This document shows, in pieces, positions 1 to 6,578 of a DNA stretch of 15,161 bases (the first letter of the stretch is position 1; each line of letters begins with the position of its first letter). A model generated the notes under the pieces. It saw only the letters and a list, made by a program, of their open reading frames with translations, did no database searches and was not told where the DNA came from. The DNA is from Bacteroidales bacterium UBA5515 (GTDB lineage Bacteria; Bacteroidota; Bacteroidia; Bacteroidales; P3): NCBI GenBank assembly GCA_002423895.1, contig DIOL01000013.1:54516-69676 (forward strand). The letters run 5' to 3'. The position numbers and the translations under genes are program-made.

Positions 1-76
1 TTAATAAAATAAATAAGGAAGCAAAAGGTCAATTGAGAAAGATTAAAGAAGACTTTCTTGAATTAACATTTTATCT

Positions 77-541
77 TTATCTCCAAAACATATGTGTTAT
101 GTCTTCGAGTTTATTGTTGTTTATTTTATAGAGTCTTTGGTTTGTTGTTTTGAATTTTAGGCTTCCGTATTTTTCTTTGTATTCTCCGAGTTTAATGTAA
201 TGGAAGTTTTCTATTGATAAGTCTTTTGGTAGTTTTTCCTTTCCTGAATACCATCCTGTTTTTATTTTGAACTTACTTAGTGTTTGTACATAGTTTGCAA
301 AGTATTCTATTTCTTTTGGAGATGAATCTCCTCCCATAAAACATATACAGGTAATAGATTTTTCGTATTTAATTAGAAGGTTAAACAGGAAATCTTTTGT
401 TAATTCTCTTCCTATGTCTTCTTTTAGAAAAGGGCTATGACAATCCTTGCATTTGTTCGGACAATTTGAAATGTTTATTGCAAGGGTTGTTTCGTTTGGT
501 ATTTCTTGAAATACTATATCGTAGTTGACGTATTTAAGCAT
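77..541 (-). CDS. nrdG: Anaerobic ribonucleoside-triphosphate reductase activating protein (radical SAM)
   Basis: This 154-residue protein is the expected size for NrdG, the radical S-adenosylmethionine enzyme that installs the glycyl radical on class III ribonucleotide reductase. The radical SAM cluster motif CxxxCxxC is visible as C27-P-N-K-C31-K-D-C34 followed by H35, and a glycine-rich FMGGD segment (about residues 68-72) fits the SAM-binding GGE/GGD motif of the family. It lies five bases downstream of nrdD on the same strand and is surely co-transcribed with it, so the cobalamin riboswitch upstream of nrdD should control both. The start ATG (541-539) is the only sensible one, because the N-terminal strand precedes the cluster by the usual ~26 residues. 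The family assignment is firm; the partner relationship is inferred from adjacency and family knowledge. Confidence 0.93.
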   Translation of the reverse strand: MLKYVNYDIVFQEIPNETTLAINISNCPNKCKDCHSPFLKEDIGRELTKDFLFNLLIKYEKSITCICFMGGDSSPKEIEYFANYVQTLSKFKIKTGWYSGKEKLPKDLSIENFHYIKLGEYKEKYGSLKFKTTNQRLYKINNNKLEDITHMFWR

Positions 542-546
542 GGGAA

Positions 547-2643
547 TTAAAGACTTGGTTTATTATAATATCTTTTTTTTGCTTCTTTTTGTCTTTGGAG
601 TGAGAAATTACTTATTCGTTTCATATATCCTATAACTCGTGTAAGGTAATCTATATCTTTGCTCTTGCATTGTGGACATTCTTTTAAATATCTTTTATCT
701 ATATGTCCACATGTGTTGCAAATTGTGTTAGGTATGTTAAAGGTAAAGTAATTGCATCCTTCTTTGGCTGCTATGCGAAGTAATTGGCGGTATTGTATTT
801 GACTTAGATGTTCTTCTAAGTTTAAATGAAGTGCTGAACCTCCTGTTAGGTGTTCTATATATTTCTTTCCATGAATTCGGAATTTGTCTATAATGTTTAA
901 TGAATTGTCTTCAACGGCATAGAAATAACTGTTATAACAATCTCTTGGAACAAAATAACCATCTTCTTTATCCCATTTTGCATGTTTTATTCCTACATTT
1001 TCGGCTGGTATCATTTCGCAATTGAAAAGAATATCTTTTGTTCTGTATTTCTTGTTGTATTTTTCAATTAATCCAAGAACTTCTTGTACAAATTCTTCAT
1101 ATTTTGGATTATCGGTTATTTCTATCCCCATAAATTCTGCTGCTTCAACCAATCCATTTACTCCAATTGTTAAATATTGACGGCTCATATTGATATAACC
1201 AGCATCAAAAAGAGGTAGCATTCCTTTGGATTGTAGAAATTTAAGGTTTTCGTTGTATGATAATTGAACTTTATGAACTAAATCTACTACTTCTTCTAAG
1301 AAAGATAGATATGGTAGTCCTTTTTTTACTGATTCTTGAATGCAACGATTGAGATTTATTGTTAAAACACTTTTCGAACCGGTGGAAACTCCTCCTGCTC
1401 CCAAGGTATAGCTGAATCCATTGTCCTGGATTTCGTTTCTAAGTCTGCAACAACTGCTTAATGAGTCAGCATTATCGCTCATATAGGTAAAGAATGAATG
1501 TCCTTTGCTATACATCTCAGCTACGAAGTCTCCATATTCTTTATCCATAATGTCTCCATCTTTCGAAAGTAAAGCCATGGTTTCAACTGGAAAGGTAAGA
1601 GGTGTTTTTGTGCGTTCTTTATTAAACCAATTCATGAAATGTTTTTGTAACCAGCTAAGTGATTCCCAATGTGGCTTTTCTCCATTAGGAAATATAAAGT
1701 TTTCAAATAGGCTTTCAAAATAATATTTATCATAATAAGCAATATTCCAAAACACAGCTTGAAAGTTTCTTGCTCCTGTTGGTTGATTAATGGAATAAAC
1801 TACTTGTTCAAAACAATCGGTTATTATTTTACTAATGGTTCTTTTCTTTTTAGATAAATCAACCACTTCATTTTCTCTTAAATAATAATCTTCTCCATAT
1901 TCCAATTCAATAAAATAATTCATATACATTAGAAATTCTGGAGTTGCACAAGCACCACTTAGCATGCTTGATACCATAAACACCATATTCACAAAACCAC
2001 CACAAAACGATTTTAAATTGGTTGGAGCAACTGAATTTCCTCCAATTGATGTTGTTCCTCCAATTAACCAAGGATACATTGTTATGCTTGCACAATAGTT
2101 TGCAAGACTTGTTTCGTCATTCTTATATATATAATGATTATTGAGAAGCCTTATGTATTTATCTGCAAGTTCTTTTCCATAGCTTTCTTTTATTGTGTCA
2201 CATAATAGTCTTCTGTTTAGACGAATAAAATTAGACTTTGGCAGTTCTCCAATTAGAGTTGCTATGTTTTTGTTTTCAACATTGGCATTAGCATCATATT
2301 TACTTCCTGAAGCAGGATTTTTAGCATCACAATAATCTATTAAGAATTTCAGCTTGTCTCTAATTTCCCTGTCTTCCCTATGGCTTTGCCGGTAAAGCAT
2401 ATAAGATTTGGCAACATTATAATATTTTTCTGCCATAAGAGCAATTTCCACTTGGTTTTGAATTTCTTCAACACTTATTCCATTAGTTATATTTAATCGA
2501 CTTAAAATATCTGTAATTGTATCTTGCGATGCAAAACTACCAACAGAAAGAAATGCCTTTGAAATAGCATTCTTAATTTTTTCAATTGAAAATGGAACTT
2601 CCTTCCCATCTCTTTTAATGATAAATAATTCAGACTGACTCAT
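547..2643 (-). CDS. nrdD: Anaerobic (class III) ribonucleoside-triphosphate reductase
   Basis: This oxygen-sensitive enzyme reduces ribonucleotides to deoxyribonucleotides for DNA synthesis. I start it at the ATG at 2643 (698 residues, beginning MSQSELF), because the ATP-cone allosteric domain (about residues 4-90, with KRDGKEVPF) follows directly. The same frame stays open upstream to 2739 with further ATGs at 2724 and 2709, so a longer N-terminus cannot be excluded. The body carries the paired cysteines SCCRL (C398, C399), consistent with the radical-cysteine region of NrdD. Near the C-terminus a zinc ribbon with C642, C645, C656 and C659 precedes the glycyl-radical loop RVIGYM with G672. 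E. coli has RVCGYL there; Ile in place of Cys is a mild variant. It is the first gene of the nrdD-nrdG operon, 116 bases downstream of a cobalamin riboswitch. Confidence 0.95.
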   Translation of the reverse strand: MSQSELFIIKRDGKEVPFSIEKIKNAISKAFLSVGSFASQDTITDILSRLNITNGISVEEIQNQVEIALMAEKYYNVAKSYMLYRQSHREDREIRDKLKFLIDYCDAKNPASGSKYDANANVENKNIATLIGELPKSNFIRLNRRLLCDTIKESYGKELADKYIRLLNNHYIYKNDETSLANYCASITMYPWLIGGTTSIGGNSVAPTNLKSFCGGFVNMVFMVSSMLSGACATPEFLMYMNYFIELEYGEDYYLRENEVVDLSKKKRTISKIITDCFEQVVYSINQPTGARNFQAVFWNIAYYDKYYFESLFENFIFPNGEKPHWESLSWLQKHFMNWFNKERTKTPLTFPVETMALLSKDGDIMDKEYGDFVAEMYSKGHSFFTYMSDNADSLSSCCRLRNEIQDNGFSYTLGAGGVSTGSKSVLTINLNRCIQESVKKGLPYLSFLEEVVDLVHKVQLSYNENLKFLQSKGMLPLFDAGYINMSRQYLTIGVNGLVEAAEFMGIEITDNPKYEEFVQEVLGLIEKYNKKYRTKDILFNCEMIPAENVGIKHAKWDKEDGYFVPRDCYNSYFYAVEDNSLNIIDKFRIHGKKYIEHLTGGSALHLNLEEHLSQIQYRQLLRIAAKEGCNYFTFNIPNTICNTCGHIDKRYLKECPQCKSKDIDYLTRVIGYMKRISNFSLQRQKEAKKRYYNKPSL

Positions 2644-2758
2644 AATAATTAAAATTTTGGGTAGTCGCTCTAAATGAAAACTTTGCTTTATAAATAACAA
2701 ATGATTCATTGTTAAACTTTTCATCCCGAAAGCTACCAATTAATAAAATTAACAAAAT

Positions 2759-2902
2759 GGCAGGTCTTCTGACTCGTTTCTGTTTTAAAGCCTTCCCAAT
2801 CCAAATAGGGTTAGTGGCAAAGAATATTAAAACAACATTATCTTTCGATAGAAACTTACAGCAGCGGGAACTGTTGCCGATTTTCACAGCATTCCCTTTT
2901 AA
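2759..2902 (-). promoter_or_regulatory. Cobalamin (B12) riboswitch upstream of nrdDG
   Basis: Read on the minus strand, the segment starts with AAAAGGGAATGCTGTGAAAA, continues with the core CAGTTCCCGCTGCTGTAAG, then GCCACTAACCC, a GGGAAGGC element, and ends with the B12 box GAGTCAGAAGACCTGCC (2775-2759). These conserved blocks appear in the right order and spacing for an adenosylcobalamin-type riboswitch. It lies between a candidate promoter (2953-2946) and nrdD. No obvious intrinsic terminator follows it, so control of translation initiation is more likely than attenuation. In this family ligand binding normally turns expression off, which would make the B12-independent reductase low when B12 is plentiful. 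Confidence 0.93.
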
Positions 2903-2945
2903 TTCTTAAACACAAAAAAGCGTTTTAGAAACCATTGTTTCAATG

Positions 2946-2953
2946 CAAAAATA
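2946..2953 (-). promoter_or_regulatory. Candidate Bacteroidota -7 promoter element for nrdDG
   Basis: On the minus strand the sequence is TATTTTTG, a match to the Bacteroidota -7 consensus TAnnTTTG. It is about 44 bases upstream of the riboswitch 5' edge, so a transcript starting near 2939 would contain the complete aptamer. I see no good -33 element at the usual distance, which lowers confidence. Confidence 0.45.
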
Positions 2954-3107
2954 TGAGTTAATAATTTCTCTTCATTTGCAATGTTAAATAAGTTTTCAAC
3001 ATTTTGTGTTAATATTCTTTAAATCAATAAAGAGAAAGATTAGTCCTAGCTTTTAGTTTTTTTTGTTATCTTTTCTTTTTTATTTTCTCTATTCCAAAAG
3101 GTTTGAG

Positions 3108-3115
3108 TAACTTTG
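3108..3115 (+). promoter_or_regulatory. Candidate promoter for the CoA-transferase operon
   Basis: TAACTTTG matches the Bacteroidota -7 consensus TAnnTTTG exactly, 40 bases upstream of the CoA-transferase start, giving a predicted transcript start near 3122. A long T/C-rich tract (about 3053-3090) lies just upstream and could act as an upstream activating element. No clear -33 TTTG is present at the usual spacing. Confidence 0.6.
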
Positions 3116-3155
3116 CATCTCAAATTTTGTTTAATTAGATAAAAGATATAACACA

Positions 3156-4466
3156 ATGACACAAAAGACATATAAAGCTGTTACGCCCAAAGAGGCGGTT
3201 AAGGTGATAAAGTCAGGAGACCATATTCACCTTTCTTCTGTTGCTTCTACTCCTCAATGCTTAGTTGACGCTATGTGTGAAAGAGGTAAAAATGGAGAAT
3301 TTAAAAATGTATACGTTCATCACTTGCACACTGAAGGCAATGCTCCTTATGCTTCAAAAGAATTTGAAGGAATTTTCCAACACGATGCTTTCTTTGTAGG
3401 TGGTAATGTAAGAAAAGATGTTCAAGCAGGTTTTGCTGACTATATTCCAATTTTCCTTTCAGAAACTCAAAAACTTTATAGAGAAAAATATCTACCTGTT
3501 GATGTTGTAATGCTTCAGGTTTGTCCTCCAGATGATCATGGATTTGTTTCTATGGGAACATCTGTTGATGCAACTTTGGCTGCAATTGAAATGGCAAAAA
3601 CTGTTATTGCTGTTGTTAATCCTTGTATGCCTCGTTCTTATGGAGATGCTTTAATACCTATGTCAATGATAGATATTTTTGTTGAAGATTCTTCTCCTTT
3701 ATTCCCTGCTCATTTTTCTGAACCAACTAAAGAAGAAGCTGCAATAGGTAAATATTGTGCTGAATTGATTGAAGATGGTGCTTGTTTGCAAATGGGTATA
3801 GGTGCAATTCCTAATGCTGTTTTGGCTCAATTGGGTAATCATAAGGATTTAGGTATTCATACTGAAATGTTTGCTGATGGTGTTTTGCCATTGGTTGAAA
3901 AAGGTGTGATTAATGGAAAGAATAAGAAATTGGATAATGGTAAAATGGTTTCTACTTTCTTAATGGGTTCTCAAAAGGTTTATGAATTTATTGATAATAA
4001 CCCAATGGTTGCAATGATGGATGTTGGCTACACTAATGATCCTTTTGTTATTGCTCAACAACCTAAAATGACTGCTATTAATTCTGCTTTGCAGATTGAC
4101 ATTACTGGTCAGGTTTGTGCTGACAGTCTTGGTACAAAATTCTTCAGTGGAGTAGGTGGTCAAATTGATTTTATTTATGGTGCATCTCGTTCACAAGGAG
4201 GAAAATCAATTGTTGCCATGCCTTCAATGACTAATAAAGGAGTAAGTAAGATTGTTAATACTTTAAATCTTGGTGCTGGAGTTGTTACAACAAGAAATCA
4301 TGTTCATTGGATTGTTACTGAATATGGTGCTGTAAATCTTTATGGCAAATCTCTTCAAGAAAGAGCAAAACTTTTGATTTCAATTTCTCATCCAGATGCA
4401 AGAGAAACTTTGGATAGAGAAGCTTTTGAACGTTATGGTTCTCATTTCCATTTTGTAAAAAAATAG
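3156..4466 (+). CDS. Acetyl-CoA hydrolase/transferase family protein, probably 4-hydroxybutyrate or butyryl-CoA:acetate CoA-transferase
   Basis: At 436 residues this is the length of the 4-hydroxybutyrate CoA-transferase (AbfT/Cat2) type, class I CoA-transferases that move CoA between an acyl-CoA and acetate through a covalent glutamyl-CoA intermediate. The expected catalytic glutamate is E237 in GIHTEMFADG, at the same place as the known active-site Glu (about residue 238 in AbfT). The glycine-rich SGVGGQIDF segment (about 328-336) matches the loop that closes over the CoA thioester. There is no signal peptide, so the enzyme should be cytosolic. It opens a plus-strand cluster, with ruvX starting one base after its stop. 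Such enzymes serve fermentative butyrate or 4-aminobutyrate/succinate metabolism. The exact acyl substrate cannot be read from the sequence, and no other pathway gene is in the window. Confidence 0.9.
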   Translation: MTQKTYKAVTPKEAVKVIKSGDHIHLSSVASTPQCLVDAMCERGKNGEFKNVYVHHLHTEGNAPYASKEFEGIFQHDAFFVGGNVRKDVQAGFADYIPIFLSETQKLYREKYLPVDVVMLQVCPPDDHGFVSMGTSVDATLAAIEMAKTVIAVVNPCMPRSYGDALIPMSMIDIFVEDSSPLFPAHFSEPTKEEAAIGKYCAELIEDGACLQMGIGAIPNAVLAQLGNHKDLGIHTEMFADGVLPLVEKGVINGKNKKLDNGKMVSTFLMGSQKVYEFIDNNPMVAMMDVGYTNDPFVIAQQPKMTAINSALQIDITGQVCADSLGTKFFSGVGGQIDFIYGASRSQGGKSIVAMPSMTNKGVSKIVNTLNLGAGVVTTRNHVHWIVTEYGAVNLYGKSLQERAKLLISISHPDARETLDREAFERYGSHFHFVKK

Positions 4467-4467
4467 T

Positions 4468-4872
4468 ATGGGAAGATTAATGGCAATTGATTATGGGAGT
4501 AAGCGTGTTGGGTTGGCTGTAAGTGATACTCAAAGAATAATTGCTACTTCGTTAACTACTGTTGAAACAAAAAAGATTTTCGAATTTTTGGATGATTATC
4601 TGAAGAAAGAAGAGGTTGATGAGTTTATTGTTGGTCTTGCAAAGCAAATGGACAATACATTAAGTGAGAGCAGCGTTTATATTGAGCCTTTTGTTTTGGA
4701 GTTAGCAAAGAAATATCCTGATAAAAAAATTGTAAGGATTGATGAACGTTTTACGTCAAAAATTGCTTCAAGAGCCATTTTAGATTCAGGAGCCAGGAAA
4801 AAGCAAAGACAGAATAAAGCTCTTGTTGACACTGTAAGTGCAGTTATTATACTGCAAAGTTATATGAATTAA
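4468..4872 (+). CDS. ruvX: Putative pre-16S rRNA nuclease / Holliday junction resolvase-like protein (YqgF family)
   Basis: This compact RNase H-fold protein of 134 residues is typical of the YqgF/RuvX family. The N-terminal motif AIDYGSKRVGLAVSD places the first catalytic aspartate at D8. DERFTS (92-97) supplies the middle acidic residue and VDTVSAV supplies D121 near the C-terminus, completing the family's acidic triad. Members process the 5' end of 16S rRNA in E. coli and have been linked to Holliday-junction resolution, so the role may be ribosome maturation rather than recombination. The ATG lies one base after the CoA-transferase stop and 15 bases before def, which indicates one transcript. 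An alternative start at M5 would remove only four residues. Confidence 0.92.
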   Translation: MGRLMAIDYGSKRVGLAVSDTQRIIATSLTTVETKKIFEFLDDYLKKEEVDEFIVGLAKQMDNTLSESSVYIEPFVLELAKKYPDKKIVRIDERFTSKIASRAILDSGARKKQRQNKALVDTVSAVIILQSYMN

Positions 4873-4887
4873 AAGAAAAATACTAAT

Positions 4888-5454
4888 ATGATATTACCTA
4901 TTGTAGGTTTTGGAAATCCAATTTTGAGAAAGATTGCTAAGCCGATAGATGAGAATTATCCAGATTTGAAGGATTTGATTGAAAATATGTTTCAAACCAT
5001 GTATAATGCTAATGGTGTTGGGTTGGCTGCTCCTCAAATTGATTTATCAATTCGTTTAGTTGTAATTGATGCAGACCCATTGAAAGAAGATTATCCAGAA
5101 GCCGAAGGATTTAAGAAAGTGTTTATAAATCCAGAAATTATTGAAGAAAGTGGAGAGAAATGGGCTTTTCAAGAAGGATGTCTTTCTCTTCCAGAATTGC
5201 ATGAGGAAGTAACTCGTCATTCTAATGTTTTGGTTAAGTATTACGATGAGAACTTTAATCAAAAAGAAGAAATGTTTACTGGTGCAAGAGCAAGAGTTTT
5301 ACAACATGAATATGATCATTTGGAAGGAAAGGTTTTTGTTGATAGACTTTCTCCAATAAGAAAAACCCTTTTGAAAAGAAAATTAAGTGATATTTCTAAC
5401 GGGAAGGTTTACACTAATTATAAAATGAAACGTCCAAACATTGGAAGGAAATAA
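4888..5454 (+). CDS. def: Peptide deformylase
   Basis: The enzyme removes the N-formyl group from nascent proteins at the ribosome exit. All three signature motifs of this metallo-hydrolase are present: GVGLAAPQ at residues 43-50, EGCLSLP at 96-102 with metal ligand C98, and HEYDH at 140-144 with ligands H140 and H144 and catalytic E141. The length (188 residues) is normal for Bacteroidota deformylases. It is cytosolic and sits between ruvX and a lipoprotein gene, with gaps of 15 and 9 bases, so it is probably part of the same operon. Nothing is unusual in the sequence; a complete set of catalytic residues makes it almost certainly active. Confidence 0.97.
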   Translation: MILPIVGFGNPILRKIAKPIDENYPDLKDLIENMFQTMYNANGVGLAAPQIDLSIRLVVIDADPLKEDYPEAEGFKKVFINPEIIEESGEKWAFQEGCLSLPELHEEVTRHSNVLVKYYDENFNQKEEMFTGARARVLQHEYDHLEGKVFVDRLSPIRKTLLKRKLSDISNGKVYTNYKMKRPNIGRK

Positions 5455-5463
5455 TAAGAGACA

Positions 5464-5994
5464 ATGAAAAAGTATTTATTATTCACACTTGTAATTTTAG
5501 TTTTTGCTTCATGTAAGCCAACTAAAGAAAATCGTTTAAAGGAGATAGGGGAATTGGAAAAGTTAACACTTAAGGAAGCAAAGGCAATTTCTCCTCAAAG
5601 AGCAGATTCTTTGCTTGTGATGTACGATAGTTATATTACAGATTTTCCAAAAGATAGTAACTCAACCCTGATTTTATTTAAGGCTGCAGATATTTGCATT
5701 AATATGAAATATTGCGACAGAGCAATTGCTTATTTAGACCGTTTGGTTTCAGATTTTCCTGATTCAAAGATGGTAGAAGTTGCTTATTTTAAAATGGGAG
5801 AAGCTTATGAAAAAGCCTGCAATAATATAGACAAGGCAAAAGAAGCATATAAAACATTTGTTGAGGAGTATCCAAATTCACCTCTTGCAAACGATGCGGA
5901 AGTTATGTATCAAATGTTAGATATGCCAGATGAAATGGAAATGATAAGGCAATTTGAAGCTAAAAATGCAGAAACTCCGACTACAGAAAAATAA
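5464..5994 (+). CDS. Tetratricopeptide-repeat lipoprotein, hypothetical
   Basis: The 176-residue product begins with a lipoprotein signal peptide: two lysines, a hydrophobic stretch, and the lipobox FASC with the lipidated cysteine at C17. The mature part is helical and contains TPR-like units, for example DRAIAYLDRLVSDFPDSK followed by a second unit centred on AKEAYKTFVEEYPNS. This pattern resembles BamD/YbgF-type periplasmic lipoproteins, but the protein is shorter than BamD and has only about two or three repeats, so I do not assign that function. It should be anchored to a membrane on the periplasmic side and mediate protein-protein contacts. It is the last gene of the cluster headed by the CoA-transferase, nine bases after def. 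A weak hairpin with a T-tract follows its stop. Confidence 0.82.
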   Translation: MKKYLLFTLVILVFASCKPTKENRLKEIGELEKLTLKEAKAISPQRADSLLVMYDSYITDFPKDSNSTLILFKAADICINMKYCDRAIAYLDRLVSDFPDSKMVEVAYFKMGEAYEKACNNIDKAKEAYKTFVEEYPNSPLANDAEVMYQMLDMPDEMEMIRQFEAKNAETPTTEK

Positions 5995-6000
5995 GAATTT

Positions 6001-6021
6001 TCACTTTTTTGTGATTTTTTT
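6001..6021 (+). terminator. Weak candidate terminator after the lipoprotein gene
   Basis: TCAC and GTGA form a four-base stem around a T6 loop, followed directly by seven T residues, six bases after the lipoprotein stop codon. The stem is too short to be convincing alone, but the position and U-tract fit an operon end just ahead of the rimP promoter. Confidence 0.3.
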
Positions 6022-6022
6022 A

Positions 6023-6052
6023 TTGCTAAATAAAAGATTAGTAGTATTTTTG
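6023..6052 (+). promoter_or_regulatory. Bacteroidota promoter for rimP-nusA-infB
   Basis: TATTTTTG (6045-6052) matches the -7 consensus TAnnTTTG and a TTG (6023-6025) lies 19 bases upstream, the optimal spacing for the -33 element. Transcription should start near 6059, leaving a leader of about 57 bases that contains a strong hairpin. Confidence 0.75.
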
Positions 6053-6072
6053 CAAACGAAATAGACATATGT

Positions 6073-6098
6073 GAGGGGACTAAATTGTCCCCTCTTTT
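6073..6098 (+). promoter_or_regulatory. Leader hairpin with short U-tract ahead of rimP (possible attenuator)
   Basis: GAGGGGAC (6073-6080) and GTCCCCTC (6087-6094) form a perfect eight-base, GC-rich stem with a six-base loop, followed by TTTT. It begins about 15 bases after the predicted transcript start and ends 18 bases before the rimP ATG. The shape is that of an intrinsic terminator, but it lies inside the leader of an operon encoding NusA, a termination factor. That suggests attenuation or feedback, or alternatively mRNA 5'-end protection. The hairpin is seen directly; the role is inferred. Confidence 0.65.
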
Positions 6099-6115
6099 GT
6101 TGATAAAGATTTTAT

Positions 6116-6559
6116 ATGATTGATAAAGAGAAGGTTCAAAGTGTAGTTAATCAAGAATTGGAAGGAAGTGACTTATTTTTGGTTGACTTAAAAATTGGTA
6201 AAGACAATAAAATTTCTGTTTTTATTGATGGAGATAATGGAGTTACAATCCAAAATTGTATTGATTTATCAAAACAAATTGAAAGTAATTTTGATAGAGA
6301 AGTGGAAGATTTTGAATTAAGTGTTTTGTCTTCAGGAATTGGAGAACCATTGAAACTTAATCGTCAATACGAAAAGAATATTGGAAGGAACATAGAAGTA
6401 ATAACTAAAGAAGGAGAAAAGATTGTTGGGGAGTTATTATTGGTTTATGAAGAAAAGATAGTTGTCAAGATTCAACCTAAGAAAAAGAAAGATCCAATTG
6501 TTGAAAAAGAAATCTTATTTGACAATATCAAGGAAAGCAAAATAATAATTTTATTCTAA
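6116..6559 (+). CDS. rimP: Ribosome maturation factor RimP
   Basis: This 147-residue protein has the two-domain layout of RimP, which assists 30S subunit maturation. The N-terminal alpha/beta domain contains the family stretch LFLVDLKIGKDNKISVFIDG, then a helix with CIDLSKQIES and the LSVLSSGIGEPL segment that corresponds to the conserved 'EVSSPG' region. A small C-terminal SH3-like barrel follows (residues ~85-147, with IEVITKEGEKIVGEL). Its position directly before nusA and infB is the classic bacterial order and independently supports the assignment. The start ATG follows the leader hairpin. There is no clear Shine-Dalgarno, as is usual in this phylum. Confidence 0.93.
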   Translation: MIDKEKVQSVVNQELEGSDLFLVDLKIGKDNKISVFIDGDNGVTIQNCIDLSKQIESNFDREVEDFELSVLSSGIGEPLKLNRQYEKNIGRNIEVITKEGEKIVGELLLVYEEKIVVKIQPKKKKDPIVEKEILFDNIKESKIIILF

Positions 6560-6578
6560 ATATAAGAAAGTTTTAAAT

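Noticed and set aside
36..66. Imperfect inverted repeat (AGAAAG...CTTTCT with AATT flanks) after nrdG, considered as a terminator.
   Set aside because: The stem is interrupted and AT-rich, and no T-tract follows it on the minus strand.
3..130. A plus-strand frame open from the window edge to a TAG at 128-130, which could be the 3' end of an upstream gene convergent with nrdG.
   Set aside because: It would overlap 54 bases of nrdG, its last residues are simply antisense to nrdG, and the first ~25 codons show no recognisable motif. It cannot be supported without the upstream sequence.
6100..6129. Direct repeat TTGATAAAGA flanking and overlapping the rimP start, exactly 20 bases apart.
   Set aside because: It is short and AT-rich, and the second copy is explained by the rimP codons for Ile-Asp-Lys; no operator role can be argued.
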